Positions 54,521 to 63,042 of a stretch of DNA of 64,000 bases are shown piece by piece. Source of the stretch: Sedimentisphaerales bacterium (GTDB lineage Bacteria > Planctomycetota > Phycisphaerae > Sedimentisphaerales > Anaerohalosphaeraceae). The stretch covers positions 30,819 through 94,818 of the forward strand of contig JAFGGE010000031.1 in the NCBI GenBank assembly GCA_016930745.1, written 5' to 3'. The first letter of the stretch is position 1; each line of letters opens with the position of its first letter. The notes under the pieces are model-generated. The model saw only the letters and a list, made by a program, of their open reading frames with translations, was not told where the DNA came from and searched no databases. The position numbers and the translations under genes are program-made.

Positions 54521-55570
54521 TTATCGCAGCGGCAGCACGCTGAGCGTATGCGGCGCATCATATTCATTGCCTTCCATCGGCAAGTCGATATTGGCCACAT
54601 AGATCTTGTCGTCCCGCAGGCAGACCTCGCTGGGCCGGTCCAGAAGGCCGCCCACCCCGCCCGAGTTGTTCTCGTTCTTCCAGAGCGTCGTCACCTGCCC
54701 GGTAGACGGATCGACCTTGTGCACGGCGTTGCCGGCAAAGTCGGCGATATATACCATCCCGGTCTTCGGACACACCTTGAGCCCGTCAGTACTTTCCATC
54801 CCCTGGCCTTTGGCGACGACCTCATGGCTCCTGACATTGCCGTCCGGACCAAACCGGAACTTGAGCAGACTCGCATCGCCGAAATTGCACACCAGAAGAT
54901 TGCCGCTCTTGTCAAAACCCATTCCGTTGGCCCCGACGCGCCAGGTTTCATTGGAAGTGTAGAACTTCACAATCAGATGCGGATCGGTTCCTCCCGGCTG
55001 AAGCTGGATCGGCTCGCCCCGGAACTCCGAATATCGGAAGCGATATACGCCGCTGGGCATAGGCGAGGCGTTCAGGTCCAGGCTCGTCTCGGTGACATAA
55101 ACGCTGTCGCCGTGACATGATACGGCATTGGACTGGAGAAAGCCGGTCGCCAGCACCTGCACGGCGATGGCCTTGCCCTCCCGCATCACCACCCGTAGCA
55201 GGCGGGACTTATGGTCGGAAAATCCGCACATGCTCTGGTTGTCGGCAATATACAGATGCCCGTCGGGACCGAAGTCGATGCCCAGCGGACCCGCTTTGCC
55301 CGTTTCCGGATGAACCGGCAGCTCTACGACCTCGCTGATCTCGTTCTGCGGGGAGATCTTGATGACTTTGGCCGGATGGCTGTCATCGTTGAAATTCGGA
55401 CAGTTCACATAAATAGAGTGATCCGGTCCCAGCGTCATCCCGTCTGGCGTGTTATACGCCTCAGGCAGAAGCACGCCGATCTTCGGTTCCATGGAGACCG
55501 CTCCTCCGCATCCGGCGATCCATACGGCAATCAGCGTCAAACAGACGATCCACTTCGTTCGGGTTTTCAT
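54521..55570 (-). CDS. Exported SMP-30/gluconolactonase-like lipoprotein
   Basis: AAAGGAG precedes ATG 55570; 349 aa. A signal peptide ends in lipobox IAGC (Cys21), so it is a lipoprotein. The rest forms a six-bladed beta-propeller: DGMTLGPDHSIYVNCPNF, PLGIDFGPDGHLYIADNQ, FLQSNAVSCHGDSVYVTET, NGMGFDKSGNLLVCNFG, GLKVCPKTGMVYIADFAG and a closing blade. Blades with DG..IYV and NG..F/GLLV are typical of SMP-30/gluconolactonase and NHL-like propellers. A lactonase role is plausible but catalytic residues are not certain. It appears operonic with the MFS transporter. Confidence 0.82.
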   Translation of the reverse strand: MKTRTKWIVCLTLIAVWIAGCGGAVSMEPKIGVLLPEAYNTPDGMTLGPDHSIYVNCPNFNDDSHPAKVIKISPQNEISEVVELPVHPETGKAGPLGIDFGPDGHLYIADNQSMCGFSDHKSRLLRVVMREGKAIAVQVLATGFLQSNAVSCHGDSVYVTETSLDLNASPMPSGVYRFRYSEFRGEPIQLQPGGTDPHLIVKFYTSNETWRVGANGMGFDKSGNLLVCNFGDASLLKFRFGPDGNVRSHEVVAKGQGMESTDGLKVCPKTGMVYIADFAGNAVHKVDPSTGQVTTLWKNENNSGGVGGLLDRPSEVCLRDDKIYVANIDLPMEGNEYDAPHTLSVLPLR

Positions 55571-55612
55571 GCGCTCTCCTTTCCTCTGCCTTGCTGGTTC
55601 ATGATTCCTTGG

Positions 55613-55628
55613 CCTTATCTTGATAAGG
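55613..55628. promoter_or_regulatory. Candidate operator upstream of the SMP-30-like gene
   Basis: CCTTATC-TT-GATAAGG, a perfect 7-bp inverted repeat with a 2-nt centre, 43 bp upstream of the lipoprotein start, the usual position for a dimeric regulator. Confidence 0.38.
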
Positions 55629-55942
55629 AGCATGCCGTTGCCGCCTCGGCGACCGCCTGGGCCATAAGCCCGATTCGGTCTCAAGGCATACCTCATTTCG
55701 CAAAGGTTGTATCACGATTTACCCAGTCTGTCCACGTTGCATCCAGACAAAGAATAAAACAGGTTAGTAAACCACAAACAAAAAGCAAATGGGAACATAT
55801 CGTGTCGACTACAAATTATGACAATTCCTTTTTTTTGACTCCATTCTACGCCTGCTTTCATGAAGGTCAAGAGCAGACAAATTTTCATTAATAACAGACC
55901 TTCCATGGCTGGATATGTTGCGTTTTGGCATCATTTCGGGTT

Positions 55943-55985
55943 GGCAGTGCCACCATTATGGCACTGCCTCGGAAAATTTTCTTCT
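55943..55985 (+). terminator. Perfect 10-bp hairpin followed by T-rich tract
   Basis: GGCAGTGCCA-CCATTA-TGGCACTGCC is followed by TCGGAAAATTTTCTTCTTTTC. It looks like an intrinsic terminator on the plus strand, yet no plus-strand gene ends nearby, so it may terminate an unannotated small transcript. Confidence 0.5.
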
Positions 55986-56069
55986 TTTCTTTCAGATTTC
56001 CTCTTGGCCTGCACGAATCATGCATGAAATACTGGAATCAGACCCATACCGGGGGGATTTGCTGATCTA

Positions 56070-56104
56070 AGGAGGTGTCGGCGCGGCGTAGCGCCGCACC
56101 TCCT
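56070..56104 (+). other. Hairpin containing a full Shine-Dalgarno and its complement
   Basis: AGGAGGTG (56070-56077) pairs with CACCTCCT (56097-56104), with an inner GGCGC/GCGCC stem. The right arm equals the anti-Shine-Dalgarno of 16S rRNA. It lies ~100 nt upstream of the coiled-coil gene. No T-run follows. Confidence 0.5.
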
Positions 56105-56205
56105 GTATTTTCCCGCATTCCTGCCTTTGTCACTGCCCTTGACAAATCCTTCGCCCGGCGTGAAAATGGATGTCGGTTGACGGGGTCCTTTGGAAAGGGC
56201 AGACA

Positions 56206-56667
56206 ATGAAACGCGTATGGATTTCCTGCCTGATGGCCTGCGGCATGATGTTCGCCGATGTGCCGGATCAGCATGCATCCCAACAGAAAGAAGCAACCAT
56301 TTCCAGCCTGGAGAACCAGATCCGCCTCCTGCAAACCCGGCTTGCCGAAAAGGAGGAGCAAATCCGCGAGCTGCAAGCCCAGGTACAGGCCTGCCGGGAG
56401 CAACTGGCCCGAGCGCAGGAACGGGTGGAGCAGGTCGCCGAACCGATACAGCGGCAGCGGCTTGAGACGTATCACCAGCAGCTTCAGGCCCGTCAGGCCG
56501 CCGAACGCCAGGACGCCCAGGCCCGCCGCCGGGCGGCACGGGCCAGAAGCGAGAGCATCCGACGAAATATGGACCCGATGGGGTACTGGCTGCGCGAAAA
56601 TCCCGTCCCGTATTATACGGCGCCGCTTTACCGGCCATACGGATACGGGTATCCCTACACCTGGTAG
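56206..56667 (+). CDS. Small exported coiled-coil protein
   Basis: AAGGG six nt before ATG 56206; 153 aa. A short signal peptide (VWISCLMACGMMFA) is followed by a long heptad-repeat coiled coil (SSLENQIRLLQTRLAEKEEQIRELQAQVQACREQLARAQERVEQV). An Arg/Ala/Gln-rich helix follows, with a final Pro/Tyr/Gly-rich tail (YYTAPLYRPYGYGYPY). I do not recognise a family. The composition suggests a periplasmic structural or envelope protein. The gene ends 34 bp before the convergent HPr-domain gene. Confidence 0.72.
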   Translation: MKRVWISCLMACGMMFADVPDQHASQQKEATISSLENQIRLLQTRLAEKEEQIRELQAQVQACREQLARAQERVEQVAEPIQRQRLETYHQQLQARQAAERQDAQARRRAARARSESIRRNMDPMGYWLRENPVPYYTAPLYRPYGYGYPYTW

Positions 56668-56701
56668 ACCGCGTCCGGAAAAAACCGCCGCCGCAAAAGG
56701 G

Positions 56702-58243
56702 CTATCTGCGCAGGTAGGATAATCCGTCGGGCAGAGGGATATTGTTCCCGAAGGTGTCTTCTCCGTAGCCGCATTCGGCCAGGAGCCGGATATCGGCCAG
56801 GACTCGTTTGTCCCCGATAAAGCGAATCTTCAGATCGGTGCCGATATCGATTCGGCCGGTCGCCATGAGGTGGGCGATCTCATCGGTGACCTGTTCAATA
56901 AGCTTGGCATCCTGACGAATGGGGTATTCGGCCAGTTTGAGAGGCTGCTCATAAATGACGATCTTTTTGCGTTCGGCCAGGGCGATGATGACCTCCCAAA
57001 TGACGGCCCGGGCGTCTTTGTCGCCGACTTCGTCCGGCACCAGGCGAAGCCGGACGATTTCCTGGGCCAGCCACCGGCGTTTCTGGGCATTGATTTTTTC
57101 GTTGGCGCGAAACAGTTCCAAAGGCGAGGCGGCATTGTACGGTTCGCCGTCCATTTCCATCTGGACCTTGCTGCCGTAGTGAAGCACCAGTTTGGAAACC
57201 AGGGTCGAGGGCCGGACATGAAAACCGCGGTATTGCGGAACCGCTACTTCGATCGAGTCGATCTCGGTATAACGCTGCAGCATTTTCTGGCAGAGCAACT
57301 CTGCGGAGGCCAGATACTGACCGGCGAAACTGACCGAATAATTCATCAGTTTGGCCAGCAGTTTTTCCGGCTCCACAAGATGCAGGGTGTATTCGCCCGA
57401 AAGCTGCGTCTTGGAATCCACGTGCCGTTCATAATAATGGGCAAAATCCTTCCCGGTTCGAAGCAGATGCATCACCACGCTGATGTGGCCGCGGAGAACG
57501 GGAAGATCCTTGTCCATGCCTTCGGTCTCAGTTTTGGAGACATAGGTGTCATAGAGCGATTGCAGGTTGTGGAACTGGAACTCAATGGAGCGGAGGCTTT
57601 CTTCGGTAACCGACCCGGAAATATACAATTCGTACTGATCCGGAGAAATCCGGCCGGAGGGCAGAGATGGTTTGCTTTCGGCGGCCAGATTCAAGAAGGC
57701 GGTGGCTAAAAGAGTAACCGTTTTGGCCACGGTTTCGCTGCGACGCGTCGCCAGATTCTGCTCCAGTTTGCCCTGGGGAAGATTTTCTATATACATCTGC
57801 ACACAGGGGGCCAGTTCGGGGATCCGCAGGCCCAGTTGGATCGCCTGGTCGGTAATCCGATTGGTTGCCTGAAGGAGAATGTCGGTCGTAAATTCCAGGG
57901 CGTTTTCCGTAGCCCGGTCAAAATCCTGCTCCAGCGGCAGCAGGTGATACCCCAGCAGGGAATGCTGGATATGCAGCAGTTCATAGCTGACATTGGAAAA
58001 CAGCTTGATCGCGGCGATCAGGGAGCGGAAGGTATGCCATTGACTGTTGTTGCGGGCTCCGTAGGAATCGAGCAATTCCTCCACCTGGGTGGCCTGATTC
58101 AGCAGATCTCCCAGCAGGGGACGCGTCAGCGGGACCGGCTCCCGTTTATGGGCGGACAAATAAACTACAGCGCACATCAGTCGCTGTGCCCGCATCCGCA
58201 TCAAAAACGTAAAATCATCGTTTGAGACCGTTTCCGATGTCAT
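56702..58243 (-). CDS. Large protein with C-terminal HPr-like phosphocarrier domain
   Basis: ATG 58243 gives 513 aa; ATG 58276 is an alternative. Residues ~1-325 are entirely helical with no known motif (RAQRLMCAVVYLSAHKRE; several Leu-rich amphipathic helices). Residues ~330-420 read EVAVPQYRGFHVRPSTLVSKLVLHYGSKVQMEMDG, closely matching HPr, with the phosphorylatable histidine in GFHVRPS (His342), though the following Ser46-type region is altered (AASPLELF). The remaining C-terminal ~90 residues end in IRFIGDKRVLADIRLLAE. A regulatory phosphocarrier linked to PTS signalling is inferred; no EI, EIIA or HPr kinase is adjacent. Confidence 0.75.
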   Translation of the reverse strand: MTSETVSNDDFTFLMRMRAQRLMCAVVYLSAHKREPVPLTRPLLGDLLNQATQVEELLDSYGARNNSQWHTFRSLIAAIKLFSNVSYELLHIQHSLLGYHLLPLEQDFDRATENALEFTTDILLQATNRITDQAIQLGLRIPELAPCVQMYIENLPQGKLEQNLATRRSETVAKTVTLLATAFLNLAAESKPSLPSGRISPDQYELYISGSVTEESLRSIEFQFHNLQSLYDTYVSKTETEGMDKDLPVLRGHISVVMHLLRTGKDFAHYYERHVDSKTQLSGEYTLHLVEPEKLLAKLMNYSVSFAGQYLASAELLCQKMLQRYTEIDSIEVAVPQYRGFHVRPSTLVSKLVLHYGSKVQMEMDGEPYNAASPLELFRANEKINAQKRRWLAQEIVRLRLVPDEVGDKDARAVIWEVIIALAERKKIVIYEQPLKLAEYPIRQDAKLIEQVTDEIAHLMATGRIDIGTDLKIRFIGDKRVLADIRLLAECGYGEDTFGNNIPLPDGLSYLRR

Positions 58244-58346
58244 CGGATCGAATTTCCGTCCCCAAACCCATACCAAACCATCGTATCCAAAGACGACATA
58301 TCCTTCCCGGTGTCAGCCGGTAATACGATATTGTAACGAATTGCGA

Positions 58347-59117
58347 TTAAAAGTCAAACTCGGCGACCAGAAAGGTGTGATCGGACGGTTTTTCGCCCGC
58401 CCGGGCCTGTATGTCAATGTGGCAGGTTGTGGCCTTTTTCGCCAGGACCTGCGTCGCCATGATGTAATCCAGCCTCCAGCCCAGATTTCGCTGCAGGGCA
58501 TAGGGCATCCGATAATCCCAGAAGGTATAATGGCCCGGCTCCCGGCAGAACTGACGAAACAGATCGACAAATCCCCAGTCCAGCACCCCTTGCAGGGCAT
58601 CCTGAACTTCCTGACAATAACACACATGCCCCCAGAGGCCTTTGGGATCGTAGACATCTCTCTGGTCTCGCGCTACATTGAAATCGCCCATCCAGAGGAT
58701 CGGATCGGCAGGAGTGAACCGACGGTCCAGAAAGGCCTTAAGCCGATCAAACCATCGAATCTTGTAGGCAAACATGTCGGAATCCCGATCCCTGCCCTGG
58801 GGGATATAGGTATTGACGATCCAGACACGACCCATGCGGGCACAGACCAGGCGGGCCGGATCGTTGGGCTCGTCGTCCAGGCCGAACTCCACGTCGGCTA
58901 ATGCATGCCGGCTCAAAACGGCTACACCGTTGTATTTTTTCTCCCCGCAAAAGACCGACGTATAGCCGGTTTGAGCGATGGCATCGAGAGGGAATTCATG
59001 GTCCTGAACCTTGGTTTCCTGCACACAGAGCACATCCGGCCGATGAGCATCCAGCCAGGGCAGGATAACAGGCAATCGGCTTCGAAGCGAATTGGCGTTG
59101 AAAGTGGCTATTTTCAT
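58347..59117 (-). CDS. xthA: Exodeoxyribonuclease III
   Basis: The 256-aa enzyme removes 3' blocking groups and cleaves apurinic sites in base excision repair. It has the endonuclease/exonuclease/phosphatase fold motifs: IATFNANSLRSRLP, VLCVQETKVQD, NGVAVLSRH, NTYIPQGRD, WMGDFNVARD, WDYRMPYALQRNLGWRLDYIMAT and the C-terminal PSDHTFLVAEFDF. Length and motifs are normal. It lies 16 bp downstream of the GT4-alpha/alpha gene in the same direction. Confidence 0.96.
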   Translation of the reverse strand: MKIATFNANSLRSRLPVILPWLDAHRPDVLCVQETKVQDHEFPLDAIAQTGYTSVFCGEKKYNGVAVLSRHALADVEFGLDDEPNDPARLVCARMGRVWIVNTYIPQGRDRDSDMFAYKIRWFDRLKAFLDRRFTPADPILWMGDFNVARDQRDVYDPKGLWGHVCYCQEVQDALQGVLDWGFVDLFRQFCREPGHYTFWDYRMPYALQRNLGWRLDYIMATQVLAKKATTCHIDIQARAGEKPSDHTFLVAEFDF

Positions 59118-59134
59118 AGGCGATATGGATTCGG

Positions 59135-61522
59135 TTAACGGTTGTCAGGCCTCCCGGAAAACGATTCCTTTTTTTTACTCGATGCTCGACGAGAAGCGAC
59201 CAGAGGAGGCAATTCGTTTATCTTCCTCGGCAAACCGGCGGACTGTGGAACCGAGGCCGTTTTTTTTTCCGTCAGGGTCTCATCGAACAGATGCGAACTC
59301 TCCACAACGCTCAATAAACTCAAAAGAAAGCTGACCATGCTTTCAGCGCCCTGGTTGAGGCTGATTCCCGTTCGCTCGAGCCCGTCGCTGCATCCCTTGG
59401 TCTGGAAGTCGTACAGAGAGGTATGCAGGTCGTTGCGGCCTAAAAACCAGTCAAAGGCCAGCCGTTGCAGAGTCAGCATGGATACATTTCCGGTCGCATC
59501 ATAGACCGCCCGCAGCAGCATGACCGTGCCGGCCGCCTCGATCGGCTGCTGCCCGAAAACAGCACGATTTCCTCCTTTCGGATACCATCCGTTGCAGCCG
59601 ATGAAACGAAACTGGCCGTTGATGGAGGTGTTGTCCAGAAGAAAACGACAGCTTTTCTCGGCGATATCGACATACCCCGAATCTCCTGTGATCCGGGCGG
59701 CCGTATACATCGCATGCGGCAAAACGGCATTGTCATAGGACAGAACCTCTTCAAACCAGGGCCATGTCGGGCTTTCCGTTCGGCGAAACGAATCCGCCAG
59801 AAAGTCCGCCGCCAGAAGGAAGTACCGCTTGATATCGCTGGCGCCGGGAAACTGCTTGAGATATTCGGCCATGCCGAAAATCGAATAGGCCTTACCCCGC
59901 GGGGAAAGCAGGGGGACATGACAAACCGAGCGGTCGAAACAATCCTTGACCAGGGGAACGTACCGCGGCGCCGGAGGCTGGGACATTACGGCGCCGAACG
60001 CCCATAAGGTTCGTCCCAGGGCGTCATGGGCCGGCTCCTCGGCCCACCAGCGACGATCATACCCTAAAAAATTTCGAATCAGTCCGTTGGCGTCCTGCGC
60101 ATAGTGGAGAAACGACAAATAGGTATCGAATAAGCGAAGCGCCTGCGGATCGGTAAACTGCCCGTAATGCTTGACCATCGCCACAAGGGCGCGGGCGTTG
60201 TCGTCGGTGCAATACCCATGATTCCGATCCGGAATCATGGATCTGGCATGCTGAAACAGCCCGGTATCATCGGTGAGTCTCTGAATATGTTCCAGCGAAC
60301 ATTCGGGCAGGTCTTTCAGAGACAGAGGCTCTCGGGCGGAGGTCGTATTCTGGCGGGCCAGTTTTTCCGCAATCGGGGTTTGGGCCTGGAAAAGTTTCCA
60401 GTATTCTTTCCCGATTTCAGGCCAGGTGCGCCGGCGACTGTAATCGTACGCCTTCCTCCGCATGGCGTGGAATCGGTTCTCGTTGCGTAAGAGAGCGATC
60501 ACGGCTTTGGCCAAGCTCCGGGGATTGTCGAAGGCCACCAGCTTGCCTCGTCCTTCCCTGAGCAGCTCCTCGGCGGCCCAATATCGAGTGGAAACGACCG
60601 CTTTACCCGCCCCCACGGCAAATGCCAGGGTTCCGCTGGTCAGTTGTTCCCGGCTGCGATAGGGCGTAACGTAAATGTCGGCCGCACACAAAAAGTCGCG
60701 GAGCCGATCGTCGCTGACAAATCGATTATGAAAGAGGACATGCTTGTCCAGACCCAGTTCCCCGATCCGCTGCTGGAGACTGAAACGATACGCTTCTCCC
60801 TCATGCTGCAGTACCGCGGGATGGGTTGCGCCGAGGATAATGTAGAGCACCGAAGGATCGGCCCGGACGATTTCCGGCAGGGCGTCAAGCATAGTCTCAA
60901 TGCCTTTATTTCGGCTCAGCAATCCGAAGGTCAGGATGGTTTTACGTCCTTCTATGCCGAAACGATGCTTATAATAACTGCTGTCGACAAAAGGCAAATC
61001 CGGGATGCCGTGGGGAATAAGAACAATTTTGTCGGTGTTTACGCCATACACCTGGTCCAGCATCGTAATTCCACGTTCATTCATCACCACAAGACAATCG
61101 GACAAATCGCACAGATCCAGCGTGGCTTTCCTGTACTCGTCGGCCGGATCGGCCAGCACGGTGTGCAGCGTGGTGACGATCGGGGCGTTGACCCGCCGCA
61201 GCAGAAGGCTCAGATAGCCTCCCGCCGGCCCTCCGAAGATGCCGTACTCATGCTGTACGCTGATCAGGTCAACATGGCTGAAATTGAGGTAATCCGCGGC
61301 ACAAATGTAGTCGTTTTTGACCTGGGTGCGGATTTCAAACTTGACCGACGAGGGATATTGACAGGGCGAATCCGACTGCATGGCGACGACCAGGGGTTCA
61401 AAAGGCGGGCCGGCACACGCAGAGACGCTTGTGATCAGGTCCGACGTAAACGTGGCAATCCCGCAGCGTCGAGGGGGATAGGTAGCGATAAAAGCAACTT
61501 TTTTTGCGTTCTTATTGGCCAT
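59135..61522 (-). CDS. GT4 glycosyltransferase fused to an (alpha/alpha)-barrel domain
   Basis: ATG 61522 starts MANKNAKKVAFIATYPPRRCGIATF, so the 31 extra residues of the ORF track are dropped; 795 aa. The N-terminal ~385 residues are GT4 (FEPLVVAMQSD, HEYGIFGGPAGGYL, ILTFGLLSRNKGIETMLDALP, HNRFVSDDRLRDFL, TPYRSREQLTSGTLAFAVGAGKAVV). Residues ~420-770 hold an (alpha/alpha)-barrel-like segment (MIPDRNHGYCTDDNARALVAMVKHY, GRTLWAFGAVM, LPHAMYTAARITGD, GAESMVSFLLSLL) as in some glycoside hydrolases and phosphorylases. The combination suggests synthesis plus processing of one glycan such as a mannoside. Specificity is not evident. Confidence 0.85.
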   Translation of the reverse strand: MANKNAKKVAFIATYPPRRCGIATFTSDLITSVSACAGPPFEPLVVAMQSDSPCQYPSSVKFEIRTQVKNDYICAADYLNFSHVDLISVQHEYGIFGGPAGGYLSLLLRRVNAPIVTTLHTVLADPADEYRKATLDLCDLSDCLVVMNERGITMLDQVYGVNTDKIVLIPHGIPDLPFVDSSYYKHRFGIEGRKTILTFGLLSRNKGIETMLDALPEIVRADPSVLYIILGATHPAVLQHEGEAYRFSLQQRIGELGLDKHVLFHNRFVSDDRLRDFLCAADIYVTPYRSREQLTSGTLAFAVGAGKAVVSTRYWAAEELLREGRGKLVAFDNPRSLAKAVIALLRNENRFHAMRRKAYDYSRRRTWPEIGKEYWKLFQAQTPIAEKLARQNTTSAREPLSLKDLPECSLEHIQRLTDDTGLFQHARSMIPDRNHGYCTDDNARALVAMVKHYGQFTDPQALRLFDTYLSFLHYAQDANGLIRNFLGYDRRWWAEEPAHDALGRTLWAFGAVMSQPPAPRYVPLVKDCFDRSVCHVPLLSPRGKAYSIFGMAEYLKQFPGASDIKRYFLLAADFLADSFRRTESPTWPWFEEVLSYDNAVLPHAMYTAARITGDSGYVDIAEKSCRFLLDNTSINGQFRFIGCNGWYPKGGNRAVFGQQPIEAAGTVMLLRAVYDATGNVSMLTLQRLAFDWFLGRNDLHTSLYDFQTKGCSDGLERTGISLNQGAESMVSFLLSLLSVVESSHLFDETLTEKKTASVPQSAGLPRKINELPPLVASRRASSKKKESFSGRPDNR

Positions 61523-61894
61523 ACACGGATGCCTCACTGCCTTTTCTGTCCGGAAAAGCCCCTGATCGATGCGTATTATAGGAGGAAAAGAGCGGATTGT
61601 CAACGATAAAGCCATTTCGCAGCGATAGTTGAGTCATTCCGTTTGGGCGTGTTTTTTCTGAGTCAGATGCCGCGGGGAGCCGGTTGGTCCACTGGACAGG
61701 CCTGTCTTTTTCGGTAAGATTGCTTCCATGACGCCATCCGGACATGGAAAACGGCTCTTTAAATCCGCGTTGCGGAAAAACCGGCGGGAAATAATGTCGG
61801 GTGTTGCCGTACCCGGCAGGCGGTTTAGGTAATGCTGGCCGCCCGCGCCGGAAGGGGGATGAAGGTGGCAAAACTTATCAGATGATTAGTGTAC
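61523..61894. other. Intergenic region at a composition change
   Basis: A 372-bp gap without a supported gene. It is moderately GC-rich near the glycosyltransferase and becomes AT-rich from ~61865, where AGATGA-N9-TCATCT spans the end of the XRE-ImmA gene. No integrase or attachment site is visible. Confidence 0.45.
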
Positions 61895-62953
61895 TCATCT
61901 AACGAGTTTTACATTAGGTGCAGGGCGATAATACTTTAAAAAATCATCTTCATTAGATGTGAGTAATTTAAGTAGTTGCTCTTTTGTATAATTGAGCGTA
62001 TGAAGATACGTGTCTATGATCTTATTTATCAGTTTTGGCTTCTCCTCAGGTAGTTCGACCGGTTCATGTTTTCTATAACCTGCTGCACTTAGCTGAGTAA
62101 AGAATCTCCGATATTGCGATTGAGTGATTACACCAAGATCACGTGCCTTTCGGGTTAGAGCCGCGATAGAGACTCCCCATTCTTCTTTAAGTCTAGCCGC
62201 AAGGGGGAGTGAAAATGGAGTGAGATCAGTTATTATATCCCTTGCTGGCATCAAAAATTCAGAAGCGAAACGGTCTGCCTGTGCTTCCATGTCTGGTGTA
62301 GGGATTCGATGCATAACAATGTGCCCCAATTCATGTGCAAGAGTAAACCTCATTCTATCTGTAGGCAACAAGTTATTGACAAAGAAAAAAGGCTGGAGAC
62401 CCTCATTCACTAACCACATACCTTCAGCATCAAATTTTCTGTTACCAAAATCGCACTTGATCACAATACCAGATGCATCTTCTATAGTGCGACACATGTT
62501 CTTGATAGGGCCAACAGGTATTCGCCAAATTGATCTGACAAGCTGGGCGACATATTCAGCATCACCTTCAAAGTCGTCTATATCGATATTTTGGAAACTG
62601 TAGGGAGTGGATAATTCTATACCATCGAGCAACTTTGCAATCTGTATTTTGTAAATATTAATACGTGCCTGAATTTGCTTCAATGTCTGGACTGGAATAC
62701 TTTTCCGTTTACGATGATATATGTTGCTTATACCTAATCCGTGTATGGACGCTTTTTGTTTAAAGAATGAAACAGGGTAATCAAGAACTTGAGCTAGTTT
62801 ACGCAAACGATCTTCTGGAATGACTAATTGACCTTTCTCATACTTTGAGATATATCCTTGAGCAATTGATGTAAGTTGAGACAATTCAGCTTGTGTCATT
62901 AATCGCGAATCACGGGCAAGTATGAGAAGATCAGGATTGACCGTAGAATTCAT
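61895..62953 (-). CDS. XRE-family regulator fused to ImmA/IrrE metallopeptidase
   Basis: GGAGG five nt before ATG 62953; 352 aa. The N-terminus is a helix-turn-helix (LMTQAELSQLTSIAQGYISKYEKGQLVIPEDRLRKLAQVL). The centre has the ImmA/IrrE zinc-peptidase motif FTLAHELGHIVMH, with the more distal third-ligand region EAQADRFASEFLMP, followed by a C-terminal helical part. Such proteins bind DNA and cleave a repressor to switch on stress, phage or mobile-element genes. The gene is AT-rich compared with the left neighbours. It lies 89 bp downstream of the 208-aa gene with which it probably forms an operon. Confidence 0.9.
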   Translation of the reverse strand: MNSTVNPDLLILARDSRLMTQAELSQLTSIAQGYISKYEKGQLVIPEDRLRKLAQVLDYPVSFFKQKASIHGLGISNIYHRKRKSIPVQTLKQIQARINIYKIQIAKLLDGIELSTPYSFQNIDIDDFEGDAEYVAQLVRSIWRIPVGPIKNMCRTIEDASGIVIKCDFGNRKFDAEGMWLVNEGLQPFFFVNNLLPTDRMRFTLAHELGHIVMHRIPTPDMEAQADRFASEFLMPARDIITDLTPFSLPLAARLKEEWGVSIAALTRKARDLGVITQSQYRRFFTQLSAAGYRKHEPVELPEEKPKLINKIIDTYLHTLNYTKEQLLKLLTSNEDDFLKYYRPAPNVKLVR

Positions 62954-63042
62954 ACATCCTCCAAGAAAAACGCTTCTCATAACAAGAGATTGCTATAAAA
63001 TAAGCCTTGTATTAGAGCGACAGTTGTTTTTGATTAGCTTAT

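Larger units (their letters stand above)
55571..56205. other. Divergent intergenic region with several inverted repeats
   Basis: This 635-bp stretch between two outward-facing genes has no supported ORF. It holds CCTTATC-TT-GATAAGG at 55613-55628, a 10-bp hairpin at 55943-55968 with a T-rich tail, and a stem of 8 plus 5 bp at 56070-56104. The symmetric elements could belong to regulation, a small RNA or both. Confidence 0.55.

Noticed and set aside
55712-55906. 64-aa minus-strand ORF in the divergent gap
   Set aside because: No ribosome site and a Cys/Phe-rich random translation.
61512-61871. 119-aa minus-strand ORF
   Set aside because: It overlaps the glycosyltransferase start and reads as low-information Pro/Arg sequence.
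61880-61900. Terminator after the XRE-ImmA gene (AGATGA/TCATCT)
   Set aside because: Only 6 bp, AT-rich, and without a T-run on the coding strand's downstream side.
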